NCBI RefSeq assembly: GCF_002949795.1
Contig: NZ_CP026692.1
Span: 6,742,501 to 6,806,500 of the forward strand
Length of the DNA stretch: 64,000 nt
Source: Nostoc sp. 'Lobaria pulmonaria (5183) cyanobiont'
Lineage (GTDB): Bacteria; Cyanobacteriota; Cyanobacteriia; Cyanobacteriales; Nostocaceae
Direction: 5' to 3'
The notes under the pieces are model-generated. The model ran no database searches. It saw nothing but the letters and a program-made list of their open reading frames with translations, and was not told where the DNA came from. Made by a program: the position numbers and the translations under genes. Position 1 is the stretch's first letter. Each line of letters begins with the position of its first letter. Below, piece by piece: positions 1 through 9,256 of this stretch.

Positions 1-250
1 TAAATAGAAATCACCTATACTTGATTGAAAACTTGCTAAACTTCATGATTATTAACTATGCCCGCTTCCTTGTGTAGCTGACAGAAGTCCTACAATCTAA
101 TAGGCAGAACTTTAAAGTTATAATTTTTTACCAAACACATCTGCAAAAAAAGTAAACTTTGTTGCTTAACACTTTTGGATGACCATGTGTAACATATTCC
201 CTATCCTCTATCATTACTTAGTCATTAATAACTAGCTCTTAATACAGAAA
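1..250. other. AT-rich leader, no gene seen
   Basis: This AT-rich stretch has no convincing reading frame, hairpin or RNA signature on either strand. It probably holds the promoter of the small gene that starts at 251. Confidence 0.5.
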
Positions 251-583
251 ATGTCACTTAAAATCGTTCATAGCTTTGATGGCAGTTTCACTCTTGAAGC
301 ACAAGCTCAAGAAACTCTATTCAATTTATTGACAAGCGTTGCTTTCTTGAACCAAGTTTGCCAACAATTATTGGGGTGTGAGCAACTTAAATTTACAGAA
401 TTACTTTTCCAGCCAGTTCCTTACAGCTTAACTACCACTAAAGGAATGCCAGCAGAATTTGAAAAATATTATGAATCTGATGAGTATATCATCGTCAATG
501 TACCACCAAATTTCATGTTCAGTGCCAAGATTTTTAAACCCAGCCGCCTTTGTGCAATTTATCAAAAATTGGGTAATGAATAA
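251..583 (+). CDS. hypothetical protein, 110 aa
   Basis: I do not recognise a family. The frame opens with ATG and encodes 110 residues with no signal peptide, membrane segment or cysteine motif. The N-terminal half is hydrophobic and helical in character (TLFNLLTSVAFLNQVCQQLL). The second half has an acidic, tyrosine-rich patch (EKYYESDEY) followed by a beta-like stretch (YIIVNVPPNFMF). A GIY-YIG gene follows after 73 bp on the same strand, and a Ser/Thr kinase after that, so the three could share a transcript. The composition and clean start fit a real small soluble protein, but no function can be given. Confidence 0.6.
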   Translation: MSLKIVHSFDGSFTLEAQAQETLFNLLTSVAFLNQVCQQLLGCEQLKFTELLFQPVPYSLTTTKGMPAEFEKYYESDEYIIVNVPPNFMFSAKIFKPSRLCAIYQKLGNE

Positions 584-656
584 TTTTCAAGATAATTTAT
601 TCTCTAATTCGTAATTTTCAATTCTGAAGGCAAATAATAAGTTTGATATTTGATGT

Positions 657-1205
657 ATGGCTTCTGAAACAAATCTTTCTTCTTTGGCAACTCTGGAATA
701 CATTCCTTACATTGACGATCGCGGCCAACTACCCGAACAATTTCAGGGTAAAATCGGTGTATATGCTATCTTTGACCAAGAAAAAGCACTTCAATTTGTA
801 GGATACTCCCGTGATGTTTATCTTAGCCTCAAGCAGCATTTAGTCCGTCAGCCACAGCAATGCTATTGGGTAAAAGTTCAAACTATTGAACGCCCTAGTC
901 GCACAATTTTAGAAACTACTGAAAATAATTGGATTGCTGAAAATGGCAGTGTGCCCTGGGGTAATGGGGATAACAAGGAAAAATGGACTCATCCCATTGA
1001 TGTCAAAGTTGTAATGACACCTGAAGAACAAGCAAATTATCAAAATCCAGCTAATGATGAATTAGCACAAATAAAAGTTCTTAAAAATGTGGCACGGAGA
1101 GTAGAAGCAGAAATTTCAACGCAATTGTTAGAAGTCCGTGGTTTGCAAATGCAGATTCGCTTCAATCCTAAATTGAAAGAAGAAGGTTTACTAGATTTGA
1201 AATGA
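657..1205 (+). CDS. GIY-YIG nuclease superfamily protein
   Basis: This 182-residue protein has a short N-terminal GIY-YIG fold. GVY (residues 34-36) and FVG (47-49) stand for the GIY and YIG elements, Arg52 follows in the expected helix, and Glu95 in WIAENG is a plausible metal ligand. The family cuts DNA with a single metal ion and is found in repair, restriction and homing enzymes. The roughly 85-residue tail after the nuclease core looks helical and I do not recognise it. The YIG tyrosine is replaced by Phe47, so activity is uncertain. The kinase gene downstream starts 48 bp after the stop, which suggests co-transcription, but nothing links the two functions. Confidence 0.7.
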   Translation: MASETNLSSLATLEYIPYIDDRGQLPEQFQGKIGVYAIFDQEKALQFVGYSRDVYLSLKQHLVRQPQQCYWVKVQTIERPSRTILETTENNWIAENGSVPWGNGDNKEKWTHPIDVKVVMTPEEQANYQNPANDELAQIKVLKNVARRVEAEISTQLLEVRGLQMQIRFNPKLKEEGLLDLK

Positions 1206-1253
1206 AGGTAGTTTTGGGGAAAACTATCTTATGAATATTGCTTGTAATCTCCC

Positions 1254-2714
1254 ATGACAATACAGCTGCTGAACGATCGCTATCAAGTTATCCGCACACT
1301 GGGCGCTGGTGGGTTTGGTGAAACCTATCTAGCTGAAGATACCTATATGCCTTCAAAGCGTCCTTGTGTGGTTAAACAGCTAAGACCGATTCACAACAAT
1401 CCCCAAATTTACCAGTTAGTGCAAGAGAGGTTTCAACGCGAAGCAGCTATTTTAGAAGAACTTGGTGGGGCAAATGACCAAATTCCGGCATTATATGCCT
1501 ACTTCTCTTCAGGTGGACAATTTTACTTAGTTCAAGAATGGGTTGAAGGCGATACTTTAACTGGAAAAGTCCAGAAGCAGGGGCTATTTAGTGAAAGCGC
1601 TGTCCAGGAATTATTCATAAATTTATTACCTGTCCTGGATTACGTTCACTCGAAGCATATCGTTCACCGCGATATTAAGCCGGATAACATTATTGTGCGT
1701 CATCGGGATGCTAAACCAGTGCTGATTGATTTTGGTGCTGTGCGGGAGTCAATGGGAACAGTAGTAAATTCTCAAGGCAATCCTACTAGTTCGATTGTGA
1801 TTGGTACACCTGGCTATATGCCAAGCGAACAAGCCGCAGGTAGACCAGTTTTTTCTAGTGATTTATACAGTTTAGGAATGACGGTAATTTATTTGCTGAC
1901 TGGTAAACAGGCGCAACAACTAGAAACCGATTCTCAAACGGGTGAAATTGTCTGGCGACATTATGCAAGTCATGTTAGCCCAATTATGGCAAGAGTAATC
2001 GATCGGGCGATCGCTTATCATCCACGCGATCGCTATCCCACAGCTAGAGCAATGCTGGATACTTTGCAGAGCATAGCAAATCCAATTCCACCGACACAAC
2101 CCCTGTTGACTCAACCGACTGTAGTCTCTGCACCGCCACCTCAGACAGTGCCTGTCAAACCACAACCTAACACTCAAAATAGTAATAGTCAGAATAATAT
2201 CCTCATGGGTAGTTTGATTGCAGGTGGGTTAATTGGTGCATCTGTGATTATTAGTCAAGTGTTACCCAAATCTTCTCAATCTACAGCAGACAAAACAGTA
2301 CTACCTTCAGAAACACCGTCAAATGTTACAAGCCCAGTGATAGAAACTCCCACATTTACCCCAACTACCCCATCTGTTCCAACTCAATCACCTTCCTCAA
2401 CTACATCAGTACCACCAGCTGATACCACAACTCTCAACAATTATTTCTGGCTTTCTCAAAGACTTGTAACTGATGCAGATTTAGATGGTAAAAGCGGTTT
2501 TGAACTCGATATTATGCGAAATTCGATTTTTGCCAGTCATGGTCGCCGTTTTGATAATACTGAATTGCAAAATTACTTTAATAACCAACCTTGGTATCGT
2601 CCTATATATTCACCAAAGACATTTCCACCTAAATTGCTGTCAAAATTAGAGCAACAGAATGTAGAATATATCAGCAAATATCAGGCTAATACTGGGTTAA
2701 GATATTTTAAATAA
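1254..2714 (+). CDS. Ser/Thr protein kinase with C-terminal YARHG domain
   Basis: This is a Hanks-type kinase of 486 residues. The glycine loop GAGGFGETY is at 17-25, the ATP lysine in CVVKQL is Lys41, the catalytic loop HRDIKPDN is at 138-145 and DFG at 159-161, so all core catalytic residues are present. The kinase domain ends near residue 275. A Pro/Gln-rich linker, one membrane helix (about 315-337) and a Ser/Thr/Pro-rich spacer follow. The C-terminal 85 residues, with RNSIFASHGRRF and QPWYRP, match the YARHG domain, thought to be extracytoplasmic and to bind wall or sugar ligands. The layout suggests a membrane receptor kinase with the kinase inside the cell. A related kinase with TPR repeats lies at 43539-45665. 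Confidence 0.93.
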   Translation: MTIQLLNDRYQVIRTLGAGGFGETYLAEDTYMPSKRPCVVKQLRPIHNNPQIYQLVQERFQREAAILEELGGANDQIPALYAYFSSGGQFYLVQEWVEGDTLTGKVQKQGLFSESAVQELFINLLPVLDYVHSKHIVHRDIKPDNIIVRHRDAKPVLIDFGAVRESMGTVVNSQGNPTSSIVIGTPGYMPSEQAAGRPVFSSDLYSLGMTVIYLLTGKQAQQLETDSQTGEIVWRHYASHVSPIMARVIDRAIAYHPRDRYPTARAMLDTLQSIANPIPPTQPLLTQPTVVSAPPPQTVPVKPQPNTQNSNSQNNILMGSLIAGGLIGASVIISQVLPKSSQSTADKTVLPSETPSNVTSPVIETPTFTPTTPSVPTQSPSSTTSVPPADTTTLNNYFWLSQRLVTDADLDGKSGFELDIMRNSIFASHGRRFDNTELQNYFNNQPWYRPIYSPKTFPPKLLSKLEQQNVEYISKYQANTGLRYFK

Positions 2715-3386
2715 TTAAGTTTTTCATCATCAGGGAGTGAGGACTGAGGAGAATAACCAATACTTTTCTACAAGAGGCTGTGCTAACGGCAAAATCTCAC
2801 AGTGAGTAGTTGGACAAAGCTGATGATAAAAACTGTAGAATTACTCAGTATAAGTGCCCCTTGCTCTTGTGTAAGTCCTTATATTAGTTTTGACTTATCA
2901 ATCGATTTATTACTACTTGTTAGATAATATCTAGGGTAGCTTGTGTAGCATATCAGACAAAATTATAGATATTCAATACCCTAAAATCGAAAGATATTAG
3001 GGGCTAATCCTAGCGAAATGTATGTGGAGTCAGAACAAAACTGTGTTTTTGTGCCATAAACTACATCTCTAGATACTAGTTAGTTTCCGAACCAGGCATT
3101 TATATTTAATATATAAGATTGCTATTTTTAAGATTAGAAATCCATAAGTTAAAGAAATGCCATTTTTATATTTTCTTTGTTATTTTGTATTTAACGGGAC
3201 AGTTCTTCATGATTTGGTGGGCTTAAATAACAATTAGTTAAACCATTTCTCTTCCCAAAGATGCATGTAAATTGTTTGCATTATGCTTACTTTGCTTCTT
3301 AATCTCCAAGCACAGTGCAAATTGACTAAACATATTACATGGTGATATTCTCAATCGGCAAATAGTTCATATTCACAAGGAAAACC
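2715..3386. other. 672-bp AT-rich intergenic region
   Basis: No open frame with coding character, no tRNA signature and no strong hairpin was seen. The AAGGA at 3377-3381 lies five bases before the TTG start at 3387 and looks like its ribosome binding site. Confidence 0.5.
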
Positions 3387-3758
3387 TTGCCCACAATTAT
3401 GCTTAAAACACAGAATCGGCGCATTTTTCTGCCTGCTTTTATTAAACCTTTAGAAGAAAAGAATCAAATAGGTAGTAAAAAGCAATTTACTGAACCGAAA
3501 TTAGATTTACTGCAACCATTACGTCAATGGCTCGACAAAATTGAGATTCAAAATCGGAAATTAGCTAAATTTATTGCTAAACTAATTCCTGCCCAGTGTC
3601 CATTCGAGCGTGATATCATGCTTTTTGGTCGTAAAATAGGACATATTCCGCCAATGTGCAAGCTGAATCCGCTTTATAACGAACTTGTCTACTTACGTTT
3701 TCGCGCTTTGTGTTATCTAGTAGATAAATGTGGAGAGGATATTCAATCTTACTGCTGA
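3387..3758 (+). CDS. Mo-dependent nitrogenase C-terminal family protein
   Basis: This small protein (123 aa) matches the cyanobacterial family named after a Mo-dependent nitrogenase C-terminal region. The core LLQPLRQWLDKIEI, the cysteine-bearing IPAQCPFERDI, IGHIPPMCKLNPLY and the conserved RFRALCYLVD are all present. Despite the name, nothing in the neighbourhood is a nitrogenase structural gene and the biochemical role is unknown. The TTG start is chosen because AAGGA precedes it by five bases; an ATG at 3399 would be 17 bases from that site and would shorten the protein by four residues. It has no signal peptide. A broken cupin gene follows 22 bp downstream. Confidence 0.85.
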   Translation: MPTIMLKTQNRRIFLPAFIKPLEEKNQIGSKKQFTEPKLDLLQPLRQWLDKIEIQNRKLAKFIAKLIPAQCPFERDIMLFGRKIGHIPPMCKLNPLYNELVYLRFRALCYLVDKCGEDIQSYC

Positions 3759-3780
3759 ATATAACTAGATAAAACATAAT

Positions 3781-4053
3781 ATGGAAATTAAAATTGAGCA
3801 TCAACCCACACAAGAATATCTTAATGAATTAGGTGTATTTAAATGGGAAATTTGGAAAAAGGAAGTTTCAAAATTCCCTTGGACTTATGATTCTCAAGAA
3901 ACTTGCTATTTTTGAGAAGGTGACGTACTTGTTACTTCTGATGGCGGAGAACCAGTGGAAATGGGTAAGGGCGATTTAGTGATTTTTCCCGCTGGTATGT
4001 CCTGTACATGGAAAATTACAAGGGACGTAAAGAAGCATTATTACTTTGAGTAA
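3781..4053 (+). pseudogene. cupin-domain protein, one in-frame stop
   Basis: Reading from ATG 3781 gives a 90-codon cupin of the small cyanobacterial type, with EFPWTYD-like and QETCYF segments, then a TGA at 3913-3915, then EGDVLVTSDGGEPVEMGKGD and IFPAGMSCTWKI in the same frame to a TAA at 4051-4053. The family normally has Leu where the TGA lies, so TTA or TTG to TGA is the simplest cause. No other damage is visible and the frame is intact on both sides, so inactivation is recent, or the stop is a sequencing error. Intact members are single-domain beta-barrel proteins of unknown substrate. Confidence 0.85.
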
Positions 4054-4448
4054 TCAAAAATCAAAATCGATCGACTTTTTTTCTTGATTATCCAGAAAAA
4101 CAACATTTCATAAATCAATTTTGATTTCTATTATCGGAAGGCTCCCGGCGAATATCGTAGGATAAAATGGCAGAATCGGTAAATTGCTTATATCCATCTC
4201 TGTGGAAACTTGTTGCAACTCCATTCCCTAAACAATATTCATAGAAATAGCTCGTCTCATTCTCTCCAAATTTGGCAGTAAATAAAGATCCCCGACAACT
4301 TTTGCGAAGTCGGGGATCTTGTGCGATCGCCAGCAGAGAAAATCCAGAGAGTTCATAATCGTATTAGTGGGACTTTAGTTACAGAAGATGCTGTTTAGCA
4401 GCAAAAGGTTTCATTCCACCGCAATTTTATAGAGGAAAATCATTAACA
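4054..4448. other. intergenic region with a strong hairpin
   Basis: Nothing coding was seen. The one clear element is the hairpin at 4284-4317. GAGGAAAA at 4432-4439 is a plausible ribosome binding site for the creatininase gene at 4449. Confidence 0.5.
4284..4317. repeat. hairpin repeat with AGATCCCCGAC arms
   Basis: Two perfect 11-base arms (AGATCCCCGAC and its complement) enclose a 12-base loop. It could terminate transcription from the cupin side, but no long T run follows. It looks like one of the dispersed hairpin repeats common in Nostoc intergenic DNA. Confidence 0.75.
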
Positions 4449-5195
4449 ATGTTACTGCATTTAAGTACTTGGCAAGAAGTCGAAGCTTATTTACAGCATT
4501 CAAAGGGGATTATTTTCCCTATTGGTTCCACAGAACAACATGGGCCAACAGGGTTAATTGGTACTGATGCTATTTGTGCAGAAGCGATCGCAGCCGGTGT
4601 GGGTGATGCAACCCAAGCGATCGTTGGGCCTACAATCAATGTAGGGATGGCACTGCACCATACTGCTTTTCCTGGGTCAATCAGTTTACGTCCCAGCACT
4701 TTAATTCAAGTAGTGCGAGATTATGTAACTTGTTTAGCAAAAGCTGGTTTTAGCAAATTCTACTTTATTAACGGACACGGCGGTAATATTGCTACCCTCA
4801 AAGCTGCTTTCTCTGAAACTTATGCTCATTTAGAAGATTTGCAGATTGCCAATGCTCAACAGGTGCAATGTCAAGTGGCAAACTGGTTTATGTGTGGTTC
4901 TGTATATAAGCTAGCTAAAGAATTATATGGGGATCAAGAAGGTTCTCATGCAACGCCAAGCGAAGTAGCCCTCACCCAGTACGTTTATCCAGAAGCGATT
5001 AAGCAAGCACCCCTTTCACCAGAAGTTGCAAGCGGACATAGGATTTATAGCGCTGCTGACTTTCGAGTGCGTTATCCAGATGGACGTATGGGATCAAATC
5101 CGGCTTTAGCAACACCAGAACATGGTAAGCAATTTTATGATTTGGCAGTTAAAGAACTTAGCAATGGATATTTGGAATTTGTGAACGCAGAATAA
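4449..5195 (+). CDS. creatininase family amidohydrolase
   Basis: This is a 248-residue member of the creatininase family (creatinine amidohydrolase, MftE and FAPy deformylase relatives). Metal-site motifs are visible: PIGSTEQHGP (Glu and His) near residue 26, GTDAICAE (Asp) near 38, and FINGHGGN near 107, followed by the acidic GDQEGSHA near 160. Family enzymes use two metal ions to hydrolyse cyclic or linear amides. Cyanobacterial members are often of unknown substrate, so creatinine itself should not be assumed. The ATG has an upstream GAGGAAA, no neighbour is co-directional and close, and the gene is probably monocistronic. Confidence 0.9.
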   Translation: MLLHLSTWQEVEAYLQHSKGIIFPIGSTEQHGPTGLIGTDAICAEAIAAGVGDATQAIVGPTINVGMALHHTAFPGSISLRPSTLIQVVRDYVTCLAKAGFSKFYFINGHGGNIATLKAAFSETYAHLEDLQIANAQQVQCQVANWFMCGSVYKLAKELYGDQEGSHATPSEVALTQYVYPEAIKQAPLSPEVASGHRIYSAADFRVRYPDGRMGSNPALATPEHGKQFYDLAVKELSNGYLEFVNAE

Positions 5196-5212
5196 AATTC
5201 ATTAAAAGACAT

Positions 5213-5245
5213 TGTAGAGATGCGAGTAAAATCGTGTCTCTGCAT
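5213..5245. repeat. degenerate GTAGAGA palindromic repeat
   Basis: GTAGAGATGCGA and TCGTGTCTCTGCAT form an imperfect inverted repeat just after the creatininase gene. It resembles a worn copy of the GTAGAGACG...CGTCTCTAC element seen at 20953, 25941, 34645 and 37549. It may act as a weak terminator. Confidence 0.5.
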
Positions 5246-5358
5246 CAAATATCTTGAGAATGATTATTAGATATCTGGTGAAATTAAAATCGCTCAAAAT
5301 GCCAGCGTCTATCATGCGGTGATATTCGTCAATCGTCCACTTAGCAACTATCACGCAA

Positions 5359-5724
5359 CTACAATTCGTCAATTGTTACTAAACCGCCCTCGATAAACTG
5401 TATGACAAGTTCATGTTCATCAAGTAAACCTGTACCCAATAAAGGTAGCTGTCCTGTAGCAAGTACATTCACTTGCCGTTCTTCCTCATTCCAAATAATG
5501 TTAGCTTGATGTACTGGCAAGATTACATTACTATTGTCAGCTAAATTTGCATACATATCATACACAAAAGGAAAACCCAACAGAGTAACTGCTGCTGTAG
5601 GTAAGGAAAGAAACTCTGTAAAACCTGTATCAATAACAAATTCAATAGTAAAGTCTGGTTTATTTGGCAGTCGAAATATGATATTAACGGTTGCGCGTCC
5701 GTTCTTGACAATACCAGAAATCAC
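5359..5724 (-). CDS. clan AA (retropepsin-like) aspartic protease
   Basis: This 121-residue protein carries the retropepsin signature FVIDTGFTEFLSLP near residue 30, with the catalytic Asp in DTG (here DTGF), and a second-half motif LLGTGLLDEHEL near residue 95. Such single-copy domains act as dimers. In cyanobacteria this group is usually encoded right behind a small partner, as here: the GTG start overlaps the stop of the upstream 90-aa gene by four bases (GTGA), which implies translational coupling. The substrate is unknown. The pair is organised like a toxin-antitoxin operon, but that is only an analogy. Confidence 0.82.
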   Translation of the reverse strand: MISGIVKNGRATVNIIFRLPNKPDFTIEFVIDTGFTEFLSLPTAAVTLLGFPFVYDMYANLADNSNVILPVHQANIIWNEEERQVNVLATGQLPLLGTGLLDEHELVIQFIEGGLVTIDEL

Positions 5725-5993
5725 CGATAATCACGCTCCATCTCACCACTGAAGGAAACAGCAACTTTGTAACCAATGCGAATGCCAAAAAGTCGAGAAA
5801 ATGGGTTTTTATTACGTAAATATCGCGCCGATTCTAAGCCTGTTTTATCAACGGCGTATTCACCTGTTTCTATATCAATAATCACCATTTTACCGATGTT
5901 TTCTTCTCGTTCCACTTGTTGACGAATGCTATTTTCATATAATTCTTTCGCACGTCGTCCAACTTCTTCGCGGCTTAAAAGTATGCTTTGCAC
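5721..5993 (-). CDS. small partner protein of the aspartic protease
   Basis: I do not recognise a named family. The 90-residue protein starts with a charged helical segment (SREEVGRRAKELYENSI) followed by a beta-like region VIIDIETGEYAVD and a basic stretch YLRNKNPFSRLFGIRIGY. Its stop overlaps the GTG of the retropepsin-like gene. The first 40 residues could be a DNA- or protein-binding helix pair, so a regulator or substrate of the protease is possible. The gene is preceded by an A/T-rich region with a possible promoter near 6010-6050. Confidence 0.7.
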   Translation of the reverse strand: MQSILLSREEVGRRAKELYENSIRQQVEREENIGKMVIIDIETGEYAVDKTGLESARYLRNKNPFSRLFGIRIGYKVAVSFSGEMERDYR

Positions 5994-6152
5994 ATCCTTG
6001 CTCCTTTGTTCATGTTGTATACTAATTCTACTACTAAGGTATACTGCAATGCAGTTGAGCTAAGGATAAAAACAAAGAACATTTTCATACTGTCGCTAGA
6101 CTCAGCACCAGAAGTTTCCGCTATCTGTTAGAAATAAGTATTAGTTTGACTG

Positions 6153-6371
6153 CTACCCCAACATTTCTTCAACAGTCAAACCAATGTCACTTGCAATTTG
6201 CCGTAGCAATCTAGGTGAAATATCACGTCCCTTATGAAAAGGTACGGTTGTTCCTCGACCATCTTCGTGGCGAAATTGCTTATGTGAACCTTTCTGACGC
6301 ACCTCTACAAACCCAAGGCTTTCTAGTATCCGAATAACCTCTTGTGGTTTCAAAATCGGGATTTTGCTCAT
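6153..6371 (-). CDS. hicA: HicA family mRNA interferase toxin
   Basis: At 72 residues this is a typical HicA: ILKPQEVIRILESLGF, then the catalytic-histidine segment QKGSHKQFRHEDGR, and TVPFHKGRDISPRLLRQI. HicA has a double-stranded-RNA-binding fold and cleaves mRNA when free of its antitoxin. It follows the HicB gene by three bases on the same strand. Compared with the classical hicA-hicB order the pair is reversed, which is frequent in cyanobacteria. All key residues are present, so the toxin is probably active. Confidence 0.93.
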   Translation of the reverse strand: MSKIPILKPQEVIRILESLGFVEVRQKGSHKQFRHEDGRGTTVPFHKGRDISPRLLRQIASDIGLTVEEMLG

Positions 6372-6374
6372 AAT

Positions 6375-6584
6375 CTACTGGATTACGATTTGTTGTATAC
6401 CAACAAACTCTGTATTAAATGCTAAATTTTCATCCTCCAGAAGCATCTCAATTACTTCACGCAGATTCTCTTGTAATTCATCCAATGTTTCTGCTTGGGA
6501 GTGTGCGCCAGGAAATCCGGGAACATAGCCAACATAAAGCTTTGTATCAGAATCTCGCTCAACAATTGCAGTGAAAGTTTTCAT
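6375..6584 (-). CDS. hicB: HicB family antitoxin
   Basis: This 69-residue protein has the HicB partial-RNase H-like fold: FTAIVERDSDTKLYVGYVPG, then the PGAHSQAETLDELQENLRE helix. HicB neutralises HicA by direct binding. This short form lacks a C-terminal DNA-binding helix-turn-helix or ribbon-helix-helix domain, so autoregulation, if any, must work differently. Being first in the operon, it is made before the toxin. The stop lies three bases before the HicA start. Confidence 0.92.
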   Translation of the reverse strand: MKTFTAIVERDSDTKLYVGYVPGFPGAHSQAETLDELQENLREVIEMLLEDENLAFNTEFVGIQQIVIQ

Positions 6585-6773
6585 AGTTTTAGCATTTAAG
6601 CTATGTCAAATATTCACAGCATAGCACTAGCGTCTGAAAATGGGCTGGACTGGCACAATTGAACACGGCATAGAGCGTGAATGGCTAATTGACGAGTAGC
6701 TACTGACCTTAGTCGGCGCTTGTGATTTACGGCAAGTCTTCTCAATCATATTTTCTAAAAAGTCTCTAGTAAC

Positions 6774-7043
6774 TCAGACTAATTCCGCAGCTAAAAGCCT
6801 ACCTTCAATTGGTTCATACTCATCTTCTAGTAACCATAACTTGGCTGCATTATAGTCATTGCTAGAAAATACAACTTTATAACCCTGCGCCGGATCATAA
6901 ACTTGACAGTTATCTTCACTGTTGCAAAGCAATAAAAGAATATATGGAGGGGATAACATTGGATGTATCCATACTTCTGTAAATTCCCAGTTATTCTTCA
7001 CTCGGTCTTGTGCGGGGGATGACGTGGTATTGGTCGTCTGCAT
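6774..7043 (-). CDS. hypothetical protein, 89 aa
   Basis: I do not recognise a family. The gene has a strong ribosome binding site (GGGGAGA, seven bases before ATG 7043), which supports the start. The protein is acidic, with a hydrophobic centre (HPMLSPPYILLLLCN) and a tail DYNAAKLWLLEDEYEPIEG that reads like a short helix-rich module. An overlapping frame at 6991-7152 on the same strand is open but has no ribosome binding site. The gene sits between HicBA and the split helicase, in an accessory stretch. Confidence 0.6.
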   Translation of the reverse strand: MQTTNTTSSPAQDRVKNNWEFTEVWIHPMLSPPYILLLLCNSEDNCQVYDPAQGYKVVFSSNDYNAAKLWLLEDEYEPIEGRLLAAELV

Positions 7044-7264
7044 TGATTTTTATCTCCCCATAGTAAAGTAGAATACGGCTACCATCTGGACTGATTCTAT
7101 AACCTATTGGTTCATCAAAAAACATCCCATAACGGTCATATCCTCGAATCATTCCGGTGAACAATACCTGAAATCAGATGCGATCGCTTTTCGCATCTTT
7201 ACTAGTGATTTGAACTCTCAATAAAATACTCCAACTTTTACCAATAGTTTATATCTAAACCGAC

Positions 7265-9256
7265 TTAAGAAATATTATTAATCACTGGAATAAATTGTCC
7301 AGAGTCAACATGATACTTCGCCAGCATATTCTCTAAATCGTCATAAAATCGCACCTCAATACCAGAAGCATGATAAATCCACTGAGCGTTATCAAAATAT
7401 TGTTGTATTGAGAAATCCTGTGCAGGATAGGTACAACACCAAACCCCCTTTTTATGTTTCCAGTTATAGCCATCAGCGTTGAGCAAGTCTCTGATTGCGT
7501 AAGTGCCGTTTCCACCTTTTCTAGACTGATTACCCACTTTAACAGTAATGCGCTCTATGGTTCCAAGAAAAGGCGGATAATCTAACCAATCAAGTAAATT
7601 AGTTTTTTTCCTACTTTTTAATTCCTCAAGGAAAGGTGAGAAATTTTTGGTTTCTGTAAGAATAAATAAATGCTCTACCGCACGAGTTAAGGCAACGTAA
7701 AAAAGACGACGTTCTTCATTAACTACTTGCTCAATGCTATCACCAAAAACACGGCTAAACATCAAATCAGGGTGTATTAATGGGTAACAACGAGGGACAG
7801 CATCAAGTATTATAACTACATCATTCTGAAGACCTTTATACTTGTGAGCAGTTGATATAGTTACAGCCTTTCTTGATTTTTCAGGAAGGTAGGAGTGAAC
7901 CAAATTTAAGAAGTTGTCGAGTCCGCCATCTCTTGATTTACGTTTACCATAATTTACATACCAAGGCAAACTATTCTTTCGGCTGAGTAAAACTACATTT
8001 TTTCCATCTTTGATAATCTTGTCTAGTAAGCGTAATATAGCAGGTGTTATGTTGTCTCCCGGATGATCTTCTTGCTCATTTAGATTTGGATTAAATTGTC
8101 CTATATCAGCAATTTCAACCATTCCAAATATGGTTTTGTGGGCGCGAGCAGAAGTACCCAATCCATGCATCAATGTATTACCGATATTGACAATTGAAGT
8201 AGCTGAACGGTAATTAGTAGCTATATTGAGTTTTTGCGAGGGCTGGAAAAACTGCGCGAAATTCTGGTAAAAGCGAAGATCAGAACCAGCAAAACCATTA
8301 ATTGCTTGCCAGTCATCACCTACACAGAAAAATTGTGCTTGAGGATTTTGTTTTTTAATTGCTTCTATTAAATGGTGGAAAAGTTCTGAAAAGTCTTGAT
8401 ATTCATCAATCATTATGTATCGAAGACACTTTAAATCGCCAGTGCCAGATTTGCGACGAAATACGGTTTGTCCTGATGCGATAACTGCGGCAGCTTTTTG
8501 CATTAGTCCATCAAAATCATCCTCGCCTGTTGCCTGAAGGTATTGCAAATAGGACTGATAAAACTTTTGTGCAAGCTCCAAAAAACGCTGCTCGACATCA
8601 CTAGCACACTTATGATTATCAACGAGTGAGGCTAATTTTTCTGAAGTGAGGGACAGTTTACGACAACGCTGGATAAATCCTTCTACTACTTTGGTAAAAC
8701 GGTCTATAGCTCTAAGTCTAATTTTATTCCAAATCTTGTCTTCACTCAAGCGATCGCACTTCACACCATAACTTTCAATACATCGCTTGAGTAAAGCACA
8801 AAAATCTTCTACTTTCTCATCCTGTAGGGTTCTTGGTGATAATTCCACAAAATCCAAATTAGGATAATTTCGCCAATATTCTCGCTTTTCATCCGACATG
8901 ATATCGTAATATGGATCACCTTCTAGTCCAAAATATTCAATAACTATCCCCTGATTTTCTCCAGTAGCAATCGTAAAGTCAGGGCGATAATTAATGTTAT
9001 TCCACCAAAAGTTACGCTCGTATTTGTATGTAATATTGTGTTCCAATAAAAAATTCGCAATTACTTTCTCACCAAAAGATTTGTAGTGCTTTCCATCAAG
9101 CCCTTCTCTTGGCAATGAGCGACGGTAACGCAACATTTCTTCAGGACTTTTATCATAACCACCCCAAACAATGCGCTCCCAATCTTCACGAAAGTGTGCC
9201 ATCATCAAAACGCGAATTTTTATCATAAACATCTGGCTTGCGGCGATACTCGTCAA
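7265..9256 (-). pseudogene. UvrD/helicase IV-type helicase, C-terminal part after frameshift
   Basis: This frame holds most of an SF1 helicase. At its N-terminus is a PD-(D/E)XK-like module: Glu63 in FGEKVIANFL, RPDF with Asp93, and Glu107 in IVIEYFG, an insertion typical of one branch of helicase IV-like proteins. Then come Walker B IMIDEYQDF, motif III CVGDDWQAINGFAGSD, motif IV NYRSA, motif V TAHKYKGLQ and motif VI FYVALTRA. The last 90 residues hold an unrecognised domain (GTYAIRDLLNADGY...WCCTYP). It lacks Walker A, which is in the other frame upstream. The real reading enters near 9199; the first 20 residues of this open frame are not native. Without readthrough no ATPase is made. Confidence 0.85.

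Noticed and set aside
6991..7152. 53-codon open frame (MIRGYDRYGMFFDEP...) on the minus strand
   Set aside because: It overlaps the 89-aa gene start and has no ribosome binding site; it may be a tail of an older gene but cannot be supported as a CDS.
9186..9256. Programmed frameshifting in the helicase gene
   Set aside because: No slippery heptamer or downstream pseudoknot is visible at the junction, so mutation or a read error is simpler.
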